A stretch of 64,000 nt of DNA from Ornithinibacillus halotolerans (lineage in GTDB: Bacteria; Bacillota; Bacilli; Bacillales; Amphibacillaceae): assembly GCF_014637405.1 (NCBI RefSeq), contig NZ_BMEY01000009.1, positions 1 through 64,000 on the forward strand, written 5' to 3'. Shown in pieces: positions 18,161-27,538 of this stretch (positions within the stretch are counted from its first letter, which is position 1; each line of letters opens with the position of its first letter). Below the pieces are notes generated by a model that worked only from the letters and a program-made list of their open reading frames with translations, was not told the DNA's origin and searched no databases. The position numbers and the translations under genes were made by a program.

Positions 18161-19902
18161 TGTTCCACCAACTTCAAAATATCTTCTTCAATGTCGCGCC
18201 ATAGCCCTCGATGCCAAATAAGATTCTCAGTTCGATCGGTTTTCACTTCAACTACAGAAAGTCCTAGTTCTCCATAACTTAGTTGCAATGCTTTCTTTAA
18301 TTCATGAATTGTTTTCGGTTGATGATAATTTCCATCATACATTTCAACAGCTTTTTTAAAGTCAATATTTAATGGAGTGCCAAAGAGTGCCTCAAAATGT
18401 TTCTCATTTGCAGCTTGAGGAAGAAATGAGAATATTCCCCCACCGTTATTGTTTACGACAAGTATTGTTATATTTAGTTTATATTGTTTTGCTGCTAATA
18501 ACCCATTCATATCATGGAAAAAGGATAAATCTCCTAATAACAATGTTACAGGTTGACCAGATGCAGCAGCTCCAACACCACTAGACACCATACCGTCAAT
18601 TCCATTAGCCCCACGATTAGCGAGTATAGTTAGTTTTTTGGAACTAGTCATTAAAAAGGTATCCACATCACGAACAGCCATACTGTTTCCTACATAAAGG
18701 CTACTATTATGTGGAATTACATCTACGAGCTGTTTAACCGCTTCCCCTTCTGTTAATGTGTTATCTGAAGTTTTCGTTAGATGTGATTTTGCAATGTCAT
18801 TATAACTTTTCCATTTCGTTAACCAATCATTTTCTTCAGATAGTAGTGTAGGTGAAACTTCTAATAAATCGGAACAAAATAAAACTGGATCTGCTTGGAT
18901 GAATTCTGTTGGGTTTCCAACTGGTTCACGAAATCCAGCATGAGGCTCAATCACATACTGTGTAACATCTTGGTTTTCTTTCAAATAAAATAAATAAGCT
19001 TTTGAAACTGGCATAGCACCAAATCTTAAGATGTAATCTGGCTTAATTGATGCACGAATTACCTCATTACGTAATATTGCATCATATCCTTCAATTATAT
19101 TCTTAGTGGAATGTGAACCAGTTCGTATTTGAGATAATGGGTCAGCAAGTACCGGTACCCCTAATGTCTCTGCCAACATTGTAATACCTTCTGCTAATTC
19201 TTCGTCCACTTGTGGCCCACAGACAATAAGTCCTCTTCTTGCAATGGATAATTTTTCTGCAAAGTAATTAAGGAAATCTTCCGGAAGACGTTTCTTACCT
19301 TCATGCCAAATATGATAGGGTTCTCGAAGTGGTTCACCCCAGATGTTTTCTAAATTTAAATCAGGAGTTAATGGTTCTCGAAAAGGAAAATTCAAATGAA
19401 TAGGACCTGGATTCCCACTTAATGCTTCACTCACTGATCGTGCCGCTCTCGTCCTAACATAATTCAACATTTCCACTGTGCCTTCAGGAAGTGCCATTTC
19501 GTGAAAATTTTTCACATAATCCCCAAACAGCTTAATCTGATCAATAGCTTGAGGTGCACCAACATCTCTTAATTCATGAGGGCGATCTGCAGTTAATACG
19601 ATTAAAGGCACCCTACTCTGATGTGCTTCTACTACGGCCGGAAAGTAATTTGCTACTGCGGTTCCAGATGAACATAATAATGCTACTGGCCGTTTCGTCT
19701 GTTTAGCTAGTCCTAATCCAAAAAAAGCAGCAGACCTTTCATCAAGTACAATCCACTCCTTTATTTGTGGATGTTCTGCAAACATCATGGCAAGCGGTGT
19801 AGAACGTGAACCAGGAGAAATAACAACATCCGTTAATCCACTTTTTGATAATTCATCTACGAAGTTTGCTACATATCTTGTTAATTGTTCTTGTGTGTTC
19901 AT
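18157..19902 (-). CDS. menD: SEPHCHC synthase (ThDP-dependent MenD)
   Basis: Condenses isochorismate with 2-oxoglutarate using thiamine diphosphate and Mg2+. The 581-residue product has the N-terminal ThDP glutamate region (VVISPGSRSTPLA), the segment ANRGANGIDG, and the C-terminal Mg/ThDP motif GDLSFFHDMNGL followed by NNNGGGIFS. Full length. It sits 3 bp after menF and overlaps menH by 4 bp. Confidence 0.97.
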   Translation of the reverse strand: MNTQEQLTRYVANFVDELSKSGLTDVVISPGSRSTPLAMMFAEHPQIKEWIVLDERSAAFFGLGLAKQTKRPVALLCSSGTAVANYFPAVVEAHQSRVPLIVLTADRPHELRDVGAPQAIDQIKLFGDYVKNFHEMALPEGTVEMLNYVRTRAARSVSEALSGNPGPIHLNFPFREPLTPDLNLENIWGEPLREPYHIWHEGKKRLPEDFLNYFAEKLSIARRGLIVCGPQVDEELAEGITMLAETLGVPVLADPLSQIRTGSHSTKNIIEGYDAILRNEVIRASIKPDYILRFGAMPVSKAYLFYLKENQDVTQYVIEPHAGFREPVGNPTEFIQADPVLFCSDLLEVSPTLLSEENDWLTKWKSYNDIAKSHLTKTSDNTLTEGEAVKQLVDVIPHNSSLYVGNSMAVRDVDTFLMTSSKKLTILANRGANGIDGMVSSGVGAAASGQPVTLLLGDLSFFHDMNGLLAAKQYKLNITILVVNNNGGGIFSFLPQAANEKHFEALFGTPLNIDFKKAVEMYDGNYHQPKTIHELKKALQLSYGELGLSVVEVKTDRTENLIWHRGLWRDIEEDILKLVEQ

Positions 19903-19905
19903 TTG

Positions 19906-21288
19906 TTATCCTCCCAAAACGGTTAACATTGGCATAAATTTAATTCTTGTTTCTTCATATTCTGCTTCAGGATCTGAATCTTTTACTACCCCACACCCTG
20001 CAAATAAGGATGCTTTATTATTTTTTATAAGTCCGGAACGAATAGCAACTGCAAATTCGCCATTTTGATTATTATCTATCCAACCAAATGGAGCTCCGTA
20101 CCAGCCACGATCAAGTTGTTCGTGTTCACGAATATAGGTTAGTGCTTCCGGACGTGGTTCCCCACCTAATGCAGGAGTTGGATGCAATTTTTCTATGACA
20201 TGAAAAATACTATACCCATCTTTGAACTTTCCTTTTACAGGGGTATATAAATGTTGTAGATTTCTTAATTTATATAAAACTGGATGTTCAGGAATTTGTA
20301 GGTCTTCACAATACTCTTCCACAGAATCCTTTATCATTTGCACAACAAAATCATGTTCTTGTAAATTTTTATCATCATGCAGTAGCTCATATCCTAATTT
20401 TTCATCGTCTTCTTCATTTTGCCCTCTAGGTGCTGTACCTGCTAAACAAGTAGATAATAATTCATTATGTTCCACTTTTACTAACCGTTCAGGTGTTGCA
20501 CCAATAAAACAATTATCCTTTACCTCATACGCAAATATATAGCTTGTTGGTTGTTTGTCCATTAATTGTTGTAATACTTTGGTAAGTTGTACATCTTCTT
20601 GGAATTCTAATTGTAGTTCTCTTGCTAATACAACTTTCTCAACATGACCAGCCGTTATATATTCCGTTGTTTTCTTAACAGTATCTTTCCATTTATTTGG
20701 TTCAACTTCTTTTTGATGAAGAATTGTTATATTCTCGGACGGAATATTTCTTTTAGCTAGTAAGAAAGTTTCCTGCTTCAGCAAATGTTCTGTAATTTCT
20801 TTAGGGTCATCGTCAGTTTTTACCATGATAGTTATAGTTAAATAGAAGTTCTTTCCCTTATTCGCCAACATAAATCTTGGTATACGTAATGCATTTTGTT
20901 TAAATTTATTCCATAAAGAAGTTTTTTGTTTTAATGGATCAAAGTCCATTCCTCCAATTGCTGCTAGTCCTATTCCAGGTTCTTCATAGGGATTATAAAT
21001 TACAGCATTATGAATAATGGATTGCCATGCCTCTTCTAATTCATTAATTGGTAAATGACCTACCCCAACTGTATATGCATTACCGATCCCAACTAACGTA
21101 AATTCATCTATAGTACTCTTCCAAAAAGAACGTTCCATATGAAATTCCGAACCTGCATCGAAAAATTCGAGAGGATTAATATTCTTTATTTTCTTTGTAT
21201 AGCTAACGATTCTTGATTCAGAGGATTGTAACCCTTGGATCGCTTTTCTTAATAATGATTCAAGTGTATCCTCTTTAACCTCTAACAT
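19906..21288 (-). CDS. menF: Menaquinone-specific isochorismate synthase
   Basis: Converts chorismate to isochorismate, the entry step of the pathway. The 460-residue product has a C-terminal chorismate-binding domain with GATPERLVKVE, the HPTPALGGEPR motif and GWYGAPFGWID. GAGGGC lies upstream of the ATG. It is the first gene of menFDHBE; position in a men cluster separates it from the siderophore paralogue DhbC/EntC. Confidence 0.96.
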   Translation of the reverse strand: MLEVKEDTLESLLRKAIQGLQSSESRIVSYTKKIKNINPLEFFDAGSEFHMERSFWKSTIDEFTLVGIGNAYTVGVGHLPINELEEAWQSIIHNAVIYNPYEEPGIGLAAIGGMDFDPLKQKTSLWNKFKQNALRIPRFMLANKGKNFYLTITIMVKTDDDPKEITEHLLKQETFLLAKRNIPSENITILHQKEVEPNKWKDTVKKTTEYITAGHVEKVVLARELQLEFQEDVQLTKVLQQLMDKQPTSYIFAYEVKDNCFIGATPERLVKVEHNELLSTCLAGTAPRGQNEEDDEKLGYELLHDDKNLQEHDFVVQMIKDSVEEYCEDLQIPEHPVLYKLRNLQHLYTPVKGKFKDGYSIFHVIEKLHPTPALGGEPRPEALTYIREHEQLDRGWYGAPFGWIDNNQNGEFAVAIRSGLIKNNKASLFAGCGVVKDSDPEAEYEETRIKFMPMLTVLGG

Positions 21289-21433
21289 GATATTGCCCTC
21301 CGTATCATTACATAATAGTCCATCTCTTATTCTATTCCCTTTTCATTAGTTTCTCAAGAAATCACGTATCTTATATCCGAATAAGCTCATGTATATAATG
21401 GTACTTTTTGATACGTATACAATTGCACCTTCA

Positions 21434-21462
21434 TTGACAGCATGTATGTTTTTGCCTAAACT
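21434..21462 (+). promoter_or_regulatory. Probable sigma-A promoter of menA
   Basis: -35 TTGACA (21434-21439), exactly 17 nt, -10 TAAACT (21457-21462), 32 bp before the chosen menA start in the menF/menA divergent gap. Confidence 0.7.
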
Positions 21463-21494
21463 TAGAATGATATCGATATATGAGGAGATTAGAC

Positions 21495-22427
21495 ATGGCA
21501 ACAGATAAAGATCATATTAAGAAAGCTTTAAATGAGCGGGAAGGCTTTCAAGTATGGTGGCGTTTACTTAGACCCCATACATTAACCGCTTCGTTTGTGC
21601 CTGTTTTTGTAGGGACAATGATTGCACTAAATACAGATGGAATAAACATACTTATCTTTCTAGCAATGCTAGTAGCATCCATGCTCATACAATCAGCGAC
21701 AAATATGTTTAATGAATATTACGATTATGTCCGTGGAATTGATTCCGAAGAGTCTGTTGGAATCGGTGGAACAATCGTCCGTGACGGAATCCAACCTAAA
21801 ACCGTACTTCGCTTAGCACTTATTTTTTATGGAATTGCATTACTCTTAGGCATATACATATGTGTAGAATCGAGCTGGTGGATAGCTGTCATTGGTTTAG
21901 TTTGTATGTTATTGGGCTATCTCTACACTGGTGGTCCAATTCCAATATCAGCAACTCCTTTTGGAGAAGTTTTTTCAGGCTTTTTCATGGGAACTGTCAT
22001 TATCGGAATAGCTTACTACATCCAAACGGGAACCATTAATAGTTTTGTGATTTTCATATCAATACCAGTTGCGATATTTATTGGTTGTATTATGCTCTCG
22101 AATAATATTCGAGACCTAGATGGGGATCAACAAGGGGGCAGAAAAACATTAGCCATCCTACTTGGTAGAGAAAATGCGGTACGATTCTTAGGACTTTTAT
22201 TTTTCGTCGCCTTCTTTTATACTGCCTACTTAATTTTAGTGGATGTATTGCCACTATGGTCAACCATTACCTTTATTGCAGTAATACCAGCAATAAAAGT
22301 AGTTAAAGGATTTAAAGGTAAAACCGAACCACTTGAGATGATGCCTGCAATGGTTCTAACAGGTAAAACAAACACGATATACGGATTTTTATTAGGATTA
22401 TCTTTATTGATTTATTATTTCATCTAA
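21495..22427 (+). CDS. menA: 1,4-dihydroxy-2-naphthoate polyprenyltransferase
   Basis: Attaches the polyprenyl tail to DHNA in the membrane, giving demethylmenaquinone. UbiA superfamily, about eight to nine membrane segments. The two Asp-rich prenyl-diphosphate sites are NMFNEYYDYVRG (from residue 70) and NNIRDLDGDQQGG (about 203-215). The start at 21495 has GAGGAG 7 nt upstream; the ATG at 21480 lies before it. Product about 310 residues. Divergent from menFDHBE. Confidence 0.95.
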   Translation: MATDKDHIKKALNEREGFQVWWRLLRPHTLTASFVPVFVGTMIALNTDGINILIFLAMLVASMLIQSATNMFNEYYDYVRGIDSEESVGIGGTIVRDGIQPKTVLRLALIFYGIALLLGIYICVESSWWIAVIGLVCMLLGYLYTGGPIPISATPFGEVFSGFFMGTVIIGIAYYIQTGTINSFVIFISIPVAIFIGCIMLSNNIRDLDGDQQGGRKTLAILLGRENAVRFLGLLFFVAFFYTAYLILVDVLPLWSTITFIAVIPAIKVVKGFKGKTEPLEMMPAMVLTGKTNTIYGFLLGLSLLIYYFI

Positions 22428-22466
22428 GAACTACATACTAAACCAAACATTGGGGGAGAGGATTAG

Positions 22467-22865
22467 ATGGAATTTGCTAATACAAATAATACGCTTTTAC
22501 AATCTTTAGGAATCGAAACAGTTACATTAGAAAAAGATCTCGTAGTCATGACGATGCCAGTAGATCACCGCACCCATCAACCATTAGGTTACTTGCATGG
22601 TGGTGCAAGTGTTGCACTTGCTGAAACTGCAGCAAGTGTAGGGGCTTGTTTACATGTGGATCTAGAACAATTTCATGTATTTGGTATTGAGATTAATGCC
22701 AATCATGTGAAAAGTAAGCGAGAAGGTATTGTTACAGCAAAGGCAAAACCTATTCATGTAGGAAGATCAAATATGGTATGGGAAATAAACATAGTTGATG
22801 AAGAAGATCAATTAATCTGTATCTCAAGATGTACAGTCGCTGTTGTACCAAAAAAATCTAAATAA
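22467..22865 (+). CDS. menI: Hotdog-fold thioesterase, probable DHNA-CoA thioesterase
   Basis: A 132-residue PaaI/YuxO-type hotdog thioesterase. The active-site helix is HGGASVALAETAAS with the catalytic glutamate at about 53. Being directly downstream of menA (40 bp), it is the likely enzyme that hydrolyses DHNA-CoA, the step between MenB and MenA; that function is inferred from context and from the related YuxO/YdiI proteins. GGGGGAGAGG precedes the ATG. Confidence 0.8.
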   Translation: MEFANTNNTLLQSLGIETVTLEKDLVVMTMPVDHRTHQPLGYLHGGASVALAETAASVGACLHVDLEQFHVFGIEINANHVKSKREGIVTAKAKPIHVGRSNMVWEINIVDEEDQLICISRCTVAVVPKKSK

Positions 22866-22867
22866 CT

Positions 22868-22900
22868 AAAAAAGCTTGGATAGCATCCAAGCTTTTTTTT
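22868..22900. terminator. Bidirectional intrinsic terminator
   Basis: AAAAAGCTTGGAT and ATCCAAGCTTTTT arms between convergent menI and ribU. Confidence 0.9.
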
Positions 22901-22913
22901 AGTTATTTTTATA

Positions 22914-23495
22914 TTAAGCAAACTTTGCTTGTTGTTGTTCAATCCAGCGACGCATTTTAATGAAGATTGGTACAAATAACAAACTAACAATAATTCCTTT
23001 TATTACGTTGAACGGCAATATAGCACCTACAACAGTACTTATTTTAACAGTGTGAGTCATCTCACCCCAGCCCATCATTAGTCCATAAGCAGGTAATAAA
23101 ATGAAGTAGTTAAACACACCTAATCCTATTGCCATAATAATAGTACCAGTAACCAGACCAGAAACAATACTCTTAACTGATTTATATTTGTGATAAAGAA
23201 TTCCTATTGGTAAGACTAGTAAAGTCCCTGCAATAAAATTCGCTAATACACCTACTGGCTCTCCTCCACCTGCAATTAAATAAAGACCATTCTTAATTGC
23301 AACTACGATAACTCCTGCCAGTGGTGAAAAGATTAGTGACGCCATGATTGCTGGTACATCACTAAAGTCAATTTTTAAATAACTTGGGAGAACGGGGAGC
23401 GGAAAGTTCAAAAAGAATAATAATAACGATACTGCTCCTAGTAATGATAAAATGATAAGTCTTGTTAATTTTGATGATTGCGTGCTTTTTTGCAT
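22914..23495 (-). CDS. ribU: Riboflavin ECF-transporter S component RibU
   Basis: Membrane substrate-binding subunit for riboflavin, working with a shared EcfAA'T energy module encoded elsewhere. About 193 residues with five to six membrane segments; IDFSDVPAIMASLIFSPLAG is the family hallmark (KIDFSDVPA), and KNGLYLI follows. An FMN riboswitch upstream confirms the vitamin. Three ATGs in a row (23501, 23498, 23495) follow AAGGAGG; the third has the best spacing (7 nt). Confidence 0.95.
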   Translation of the reverse strand: MQKSTQSSKLTRLIILSLLGAVSLLLFFLNFPLPVLPSYLKIDFSDVPAIMASLIFSPLAGVIVVAIKNGLYLIAGGGEPVGVLANFIAGTLLVLPIGILYHKYKSVKSIVSGLVTGTIIMAIGLGVFNYFILLPAYGLMMGWGEMTHTVKISTVVGAILPFNVIKGIIVSLLFVPIFIKMRRWIEQQQAKFA

Positions 23496-23563
23496 CATCA
23501 TACCTCCTTCATCTTTTTACCGATTCCTATCTCGTGATGAAGGAAAGCCGTATCCTACAAAAT

Positions 23564-23795
23564 TAAAAACCCTAAAGCCGTAACTTTAGGGGCTTTAGGG
23601 TATAAATTCGTCATAGGAAATAAAGGTACACAAATAGTACCGATATTCGGCTAGATCATCTTCTCCCATCCAGACTTTAACTGTCGGTCCTGGACTCACA
23701 CCAGGTCAACCATTTGCTTTAGACAAACGGCTCACGGACTTGAACTTTTGTTCTTACCGTCGGTCGGGAATTGCACCCTGCCCCGAAGATTGGAA
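23564..23795 (-). promoter_or_regulatory. FMN riboswitch (RFN element) of ribU
   Basis: Minus strand aptamer about 23655-23791: ATCTTCGGGGCAGGGTG, GCAATTCCCGACCGACGGT, AGTCCGTGAGCC, TGGTGTGAGTCCAGGACCG, ACAGTTAAAGTCTGGATG and GGAGAAGAT are all canonical RFN blocks. A terminator follows at 23564-23601 (ACCCTAAAGCC, loop, GGCTTTAGGGT, then Ts), consistent with FMN-induced premature termination. The rest of this 400-bp gap up to 23898 shows only promoter-like A/T-rich sequence. Confidence 0.97.
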
Positions 23796-23898
23796 TCGAT
23801 ATGTTATTGTCAATTCTTATTATACAACGCATCCTATGTTTTGAAAAGAAGTATGCTCACAAAAATGTAAAGATTTGAATGACAAGTTTTCCCAAAAT

Positions 23899-24954
23899 TT
23901 AATCAAGTGGATTCAAACTTTCATTTCCCGTTAATCCAGAAATCATTTCTACTAATAATTCTATCTCTTGATCAATATCTTCAAGACTTGCTGTTTCCAC
24001 AGGTGAATGCATATAGCGTAATGGTAATGATACTAATGATACAGGTACACCTCTACCCGTATATCGCATCTTGTCTGCATCTGTTCCAGTATGTCGTGGA
24101 GTAAGTTCGTATTGAACATCCATTTTCAACTTCTTTGCTGCTTGTTCCAGTAATTCATTTACTTTCCGATTTATTGGAGCACCTTTTGCAAGTACTGGTC
24201 CTTTATCTAAACGAACATCACCATGTTTATTTTTATTTACACCAGGATAATCTGTTGCAAATGTCACATCACAGGCGATAGCCATTGTTGGTTCAATCCC
24301 CGCAGCCGCAAAGTATGCTCCACCCATGTTTGTTTCTTCGTTTACGGTACTAGCTGCATATACACCAACAGAACAATCTTTATTCTTCAATTGACGCAGT
24401 ACTTCCGCAACAATAAATGCGCCTGTTCGATTATCTAATCCACGACCTGAAATATATCGATCCATTAGTATTTCCGGTTCTGTTTGGTATACGACTAAAT
24501 CTCCAATTTGTACATATTGCTCTGCTTCCCCTTTAGTTCGAAAACCACAATCAATAAATAAATCTTCTAGATCAAAATCATTCTTTAATCCTCCGTGATG
24601 CTGGGCATTAACACCGATTACCCCAGTAATGGTTTTCCCATAGCCAAGTACGGTTGTTTTCATACCTACAGCAGCTTTTGGATTAATACCGCCCATTTTA
24701 TCAAAATGTAAGAACCCATCTTCATCAATTCGATTAATTACAAGCGCAATTTCATCACAATGACCTGCGAGTAATACTTTAAACGTTGCTTCAGGATTTA
24801 ACACACCTATTACATTACCTGCATTATCTGTTAATACTTTATCAGCGAATCCCTTATAATAATCTCGCATTTTCCGTTGTATTGCCATCTCATCACTAGA
24901 TGGTGATGGAGTTTTTAATAATTCTAACAAAAATTCTCTATTTGTTTTTTCCAA
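23899..24954 (-). CDS. ytoP: M42-family metallo-aminopeptidase (YtoP-like)
   Basis: A cytoplasmic dinuclear-metal aminopeptidase/endoglucanase-like protein of 351 residues. Metal and catalytic positions are visible: AGHCDEIA (His), GLDNRTG (bridging Asp), VNEETNMGG (catalytic and ligand Glu), ACDVTFA (Asp) and YMHSPVE (C-terminal His). The HTGTDAD segment typical of M42 is present. These enzymes form tetrahedral dodecamers; the substrate preference here is unknown. It is transcribed divergently from the thioredoxin-like gene. Confidence 0.92.
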   Translation of the reverse strand: MEKTNREFLLELLKTPSPSSDEMAIQRKMRDYYKGFADKVLTDNAGNVIGVLNPEATFKVLLAGHCDEIALVINRIDEDGFLHFDKMGGINPKAAVGMKTTVLGYGKTITGVIGVNAQHHGGLKNDFDLEDLFIDCGFRTKGEAEQYVQIGDLVVYQTEPEILMDRYISGRGLDNRTGAFIVAEVLRQLKNKDCSVGVYAASTVNEETNMGGAYFAAAGIEPTMAIACDVTFATDYPGVNKNKHGDVRLDKGPVLAKGAPINRKVNELLEQAAKKLKMDVQYELTPRHTGTDADKMRYTGRGVPVSLVSLPLRYMHSPVETASLEDIDQEIELLVEMISGLTGNESLNPLD

Positions 24955-25087
24955 TATCGCGCAACTCCTTTTTTATATGTAAAAACTAATTAAATAATAA
25001 CAAAATTACCACTAGCAAGCACTTTTATTTACCTTGTTAGTTTTTTTGTTTACTATCAAAGTAATAAAAGTTAAGGAGGAATTAAAC

Positions 25088-25645
25088 ATGACAAAGTCAT
25101 TAAATGATTGGTTTACAAAAGGAATTCCGAGTAAGGACTACGTGGAAAACATGACACAACATAAAGAAAATTTACTACATATATATAACTCTTATACATT
25201 GCCATCGGATGATGAATTCTTCTCATCCCTAAAGGCAAGAAAGCTTCGCGTGATCGTATTGACAGAAGATTGGTGTGGAGATGCGATGATGAACACCCCA
25301 GTCCTTTTACATCTAGCTGAAAAAACGGATATGGAAGTTAGAATGCTACCTCGGGATGAAAATTTAGAGCTAATGGACCAATATCTAACTAATGGAAAAT
25401 CCCGTTCCATCCCTATTTTTATTTTTATTGATGAAGATGGAAATGAAGTAGCAAAATGGGGACCACGAGCTGAAGAAGTACAACAATTTGTGGATGAAAT
25501 GAGAAAAGATCTTCCGGAAAAAGAAGCAGAAGACTACAAAGAAAAATTTGATGCAATGATAAAAACGATGTATCAAGAATTTTTATCAAACAAAACATTT
25601 TGGAAGTATGTTTACGAAAGTATGAAGACTACATTAGCTAAATAA
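25088..25645 (+). CDS. Thioredoxin-fold protein with WCGD in place of WCGPC
   Basis: The chosen ATG at 25088 has AAGGAGG 8 nt upstream, giving 185 residues; longer reading to 25034 has no binding site. After a helical N-terminus the product has a thioredoxin-like strand and LTEDWCGDAMMNTP at about 58-71, then the cis-proline segment SRSIPIFIFID. Only one cysteine (Cys63) is in the active-site region, and the resolving Cys is replaced by Asp/Ala, so a classical disulfide exchange is unlikely; a monothiol role is possible. The C-terminal 60 residues are charged and helical. Found widely in bacilli, function unassigned. Confidence 0.85.
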   Translation: MTKSLNDWFTKGIPSKDYVENMTQHKENLLHIYNSYTLPSDDEFFSSLKARKLRVIVLTEDWCGDAMMNTPVLLHLAEKTDMEVRMLPRDENLELMDQYLTNGKSRSIPIFIFIDEDGNEVAKWGPRAEEVQQFVDEMRKDLPEKEAEDYKEKFDAMIKTMYQEFLSNKTFWKYVYESMKTTLAK

Positions 25646-25701
25646 ATAGTTAAATTTATTAAGACAGATAAAAGCAATTTAGTTATGATATTTACTTTAT
25701 T

Positions 25702-25937
25702 AAGGTTGGGACATATTTTTTCTCCAAGGTTAAAACCGAACATTAAAGTTAGTGCTTCTAACCCGCCCCGGAAATATACTCCGCTTTCCGTGGGCGGCTG
25801 GTGAGCCTCCTCGTGCTTACGCACTGCGGGGTCTCACCGATGCCTTTCCTCCCACAGGAGTCTCCGTATATTTCCGGGGCTCGTGTGGTGATTGTTCGTA
25901 ACTTTCTGCCTTCAATTAAGTTATTGTTCCAGCCTCA
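25702..25937. repeat. Structured interspersed repeat, copy 2
   Basis: Same element as 16216-16460. The core 25732-25898 keeps the outer arms (CCCCGGAAATATAC and GTATATTTCCGGGG), GGTGAG/CTCACC, and the flanking CGAACA/TGTTCG. The apical hairpin reads GTGC-TTAC-GCAC where copy 1 reads AGAGC-TAAC-GCTCT: the sequence differs but pairing is kept. Outer ends AAGGTTGGGACA and TTGTTCCAGCCT are again inverted. The remainder of the 428-bp gap (25938-26073) has no feature that I can support. Confidence 0.88.
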
Positions 25938-26073
25938 GTGTTTTGCACTACCTCTAACGTTCACCTTTCCTCTTTAGAAATAGTTTTTACCCCAATCTCC
26001 TTTTTCATTTATCTATAGTTTTCTTTATTTTTGTACATACTAATTGAACACGACAATTCATTTAGGTGAGAAA

Positions 26074-27075
26074 ATGAATATTGAGTTATTTAAACACGTA
26101 TATTTTCGCATTCCCATTCTCCTTAGACTGTTAATTACCATCTTACTTGTTATCTTTTTATTTGGGACAATTATTCATTTTATTGAACCTAAAAATTTCC
26201 CAACCATCTTTGACGGAATTTGGTGGGCCATTGTCACCGGAGCGACAGTTGGTTATGGGGATTACGTACCATTAACAGCAATTGGCAGAATTATTGGGAT
26301 GGTACTAATTCTAACCGGTGGTGGATTACTAACATTCTTCATTACACAGTTTGCCGCCACTACCGTACAACATGAGAATGACCTTTCTCAAGGAAAGGTC
26401 GCCTATAAAGGGAAGGAACATATTATCTTAGTTGGATGGAATGAACGGACTAGAATACTAATGGATAAGATATTAAAACATAATGCAAAGGCAGAAATTG
26501 TATTAATCGATCAAACTGTATCCCAGATGTCCTATCAACATTACCCCATTCATTTTATCCATGGTGATCCGACTGACGACTATTTTTTACAAAAGGCAAA
26601 TATAACGATGGCCTCTAAAGTAGTTATTAGTGCAGATAACCGTAAGGGAGAGAAACAAGCAGACAATCAATCCATTTTGACCACTGTAGCTGTTAGGGGC
26701 AATAACCGTGACATCCCGATTATTGTTGAAATTATGACAAGTAACCAAATTGATAATGCGATTCGGGCTGGTGCAAATACTATTTTACGACCAAATGACT
26801 TTATGAGTGCCCTACTTTATCAGGAAGTCTTCAAAAGTAATGCGAAGCCATTTGAAACAGTTATTCACCTTCTAAAAGATCAACAATTTCATCACTTTAA
26901 AATTACCGAAGAATATATCAACCAGCCATATTTAGAAGTGTTTATTACCTTAAAAAAGCAACATTATTTATTACTTGGAATTATAAGAAATGATAAGTGG
27001 ATATTTAATCCTGATTACAATTTGAAGTTAATCCAAGACGATGTTCTTGTTACTTCCATTTCTTGGGACAATTAA
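26074..27075 (+). CDS. yugO: Potassium channel with RCK domain (YugO-like)
   Basis: A two-TM MthK-type K+ channel subunit. Starting at the ATG at 26074 (AGGTGAG upstream) it has 333 residues: TM1 at about 18-36, pore helix and the selectivity filter TVGYGD at 58-63, TM2 at about 70-92, then a cytoplasmic TrkA-N/RCK domain from about 112 (IILVGWNERT) and a C-terminal TrkA-C-like part. B. subtilis YugO mediates K+ release in biofilm electrical signalling. The upstream partner mstX seen in B. subtilis is not visible here. The TTG at 26044 would only add ten residues without a binding site. Confidence 0.92.
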   Translation: MNIELFKHVYFRIPILLRLLITILLVIFLFGTIIHFIEPKNFPTIFDGIWWAIVTGATVGYGDYVPLTAIGRIIGMVLILTGGGLLTFFITQFAATTVQHENDLSQGKVAYKGKEHIILVGWNERTRILMDKILKHNAKAEIVLIDQTVSQMSYQHYPIHFIHGDPTDDYFLQKANITMASKVVISADNRKGEKQADNQSILTTVAVRGNNRDIPIIVEIMTSNQIDNAIRAGANTILRPNDFMSALLYQEVFKSNAKPFETVIHLLKDQQFHHFKITEEYINQPYLEVFITLKKQHYLLLGIIRNDKWIFNPDYNLKLIQDDVLVTSISWDN

Positions 27076-27079
27076 ATTT

Positions 27080-27108
27080 TTGCCCTTATCCAAGATCTAT
27101 GATAGTAT
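27080..27108 (+). promoter_or_regulatory. Probable sigma-A promoter of yugI
   Basis: -35 TTGCCC (27080-27085), 17-nt spacer, -10 TAGTAT (27103-27108). Confidence 0.55.
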
Positions 27109-27152
27109 TATATATTGTGTAAAAAGAAACGAAGGTATAGGAGATGTTCAGC

Positions 27153-27527
27153 ATGTCAGATAAAATAGAAGTAGGTCAAATTATTAACGGGAAAGTAACT
27201 GGTATTCAACCATATGGTGCTTTCGTAGCACTTAACGAAGAAGTTCAAGGATTAGTTCATATTTCTGAAGTAACTCATGGATTTGTTAAAGATATAAATG
27301 ACCACCTTTCCGTTGGAGACGAAGTGAGTGTTAAAGTACTAAATATTGATGAAGCGAAAAATAAAGTTTCTTTATCAATTCGTGCTACTGAAGAAGCTCC
27401 AAAGAAACAAGAAAAAGCACCTGTTAAAAAACAGGTAAAAGCAAAAGTTGAAGAAAGTAATTCTGGTTTTAATACTTTAAAAGATAAACTAGAAGAGTGG
27501 ATTCAACAATCAGAATTTAAAAAATAA
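27153..27527 (+). CDS. yugI: S1-domain RNA-binding general stress protein 13
   Basis: A single S1 domain (about residues 5-75: VTGIQPYGAFVALNEEVQGLVH... ending in KVSLSIRA) followed by a lysine/glutamate-rich linker and short C-terminal helix; 124 residues. It closely resembles B. subtilis YugI (GSP13), a ribosome-associated stress protein. The ATG at 27153 is 9 nt from AGGAG; the ATG at 27144 abuts that site and is rejected. No sigma-B promoter was seen upstream. Confidence 0.92.
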   Translation: MSDKIEVGQIINGKVTGIQPYGAFVALNEEVQGLVHISEVTHGFVKDINDHLSVGDEVSVKVLNIDEAKNKVSLSIRATEEAPKKQEKAPVKKQVKAKVEESNSGFNTLKDKLEEWIQQSEFKK

Positions 27528-27538
27528 TCCAAAAGAAT

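Noticed and set aside
25612-25824. Minus-strand open frame across repeat copy 2
   Set aside because: Same reason as for copy 1; it also overlaps the end of the thioredoxin-like gene.
27076-27152. Sigma-B promoter for the general stress gene yugI
   Set aside because: No GTTT/GGGTAT pair at proper spacing was found; a sigma-A promoter fits instead.
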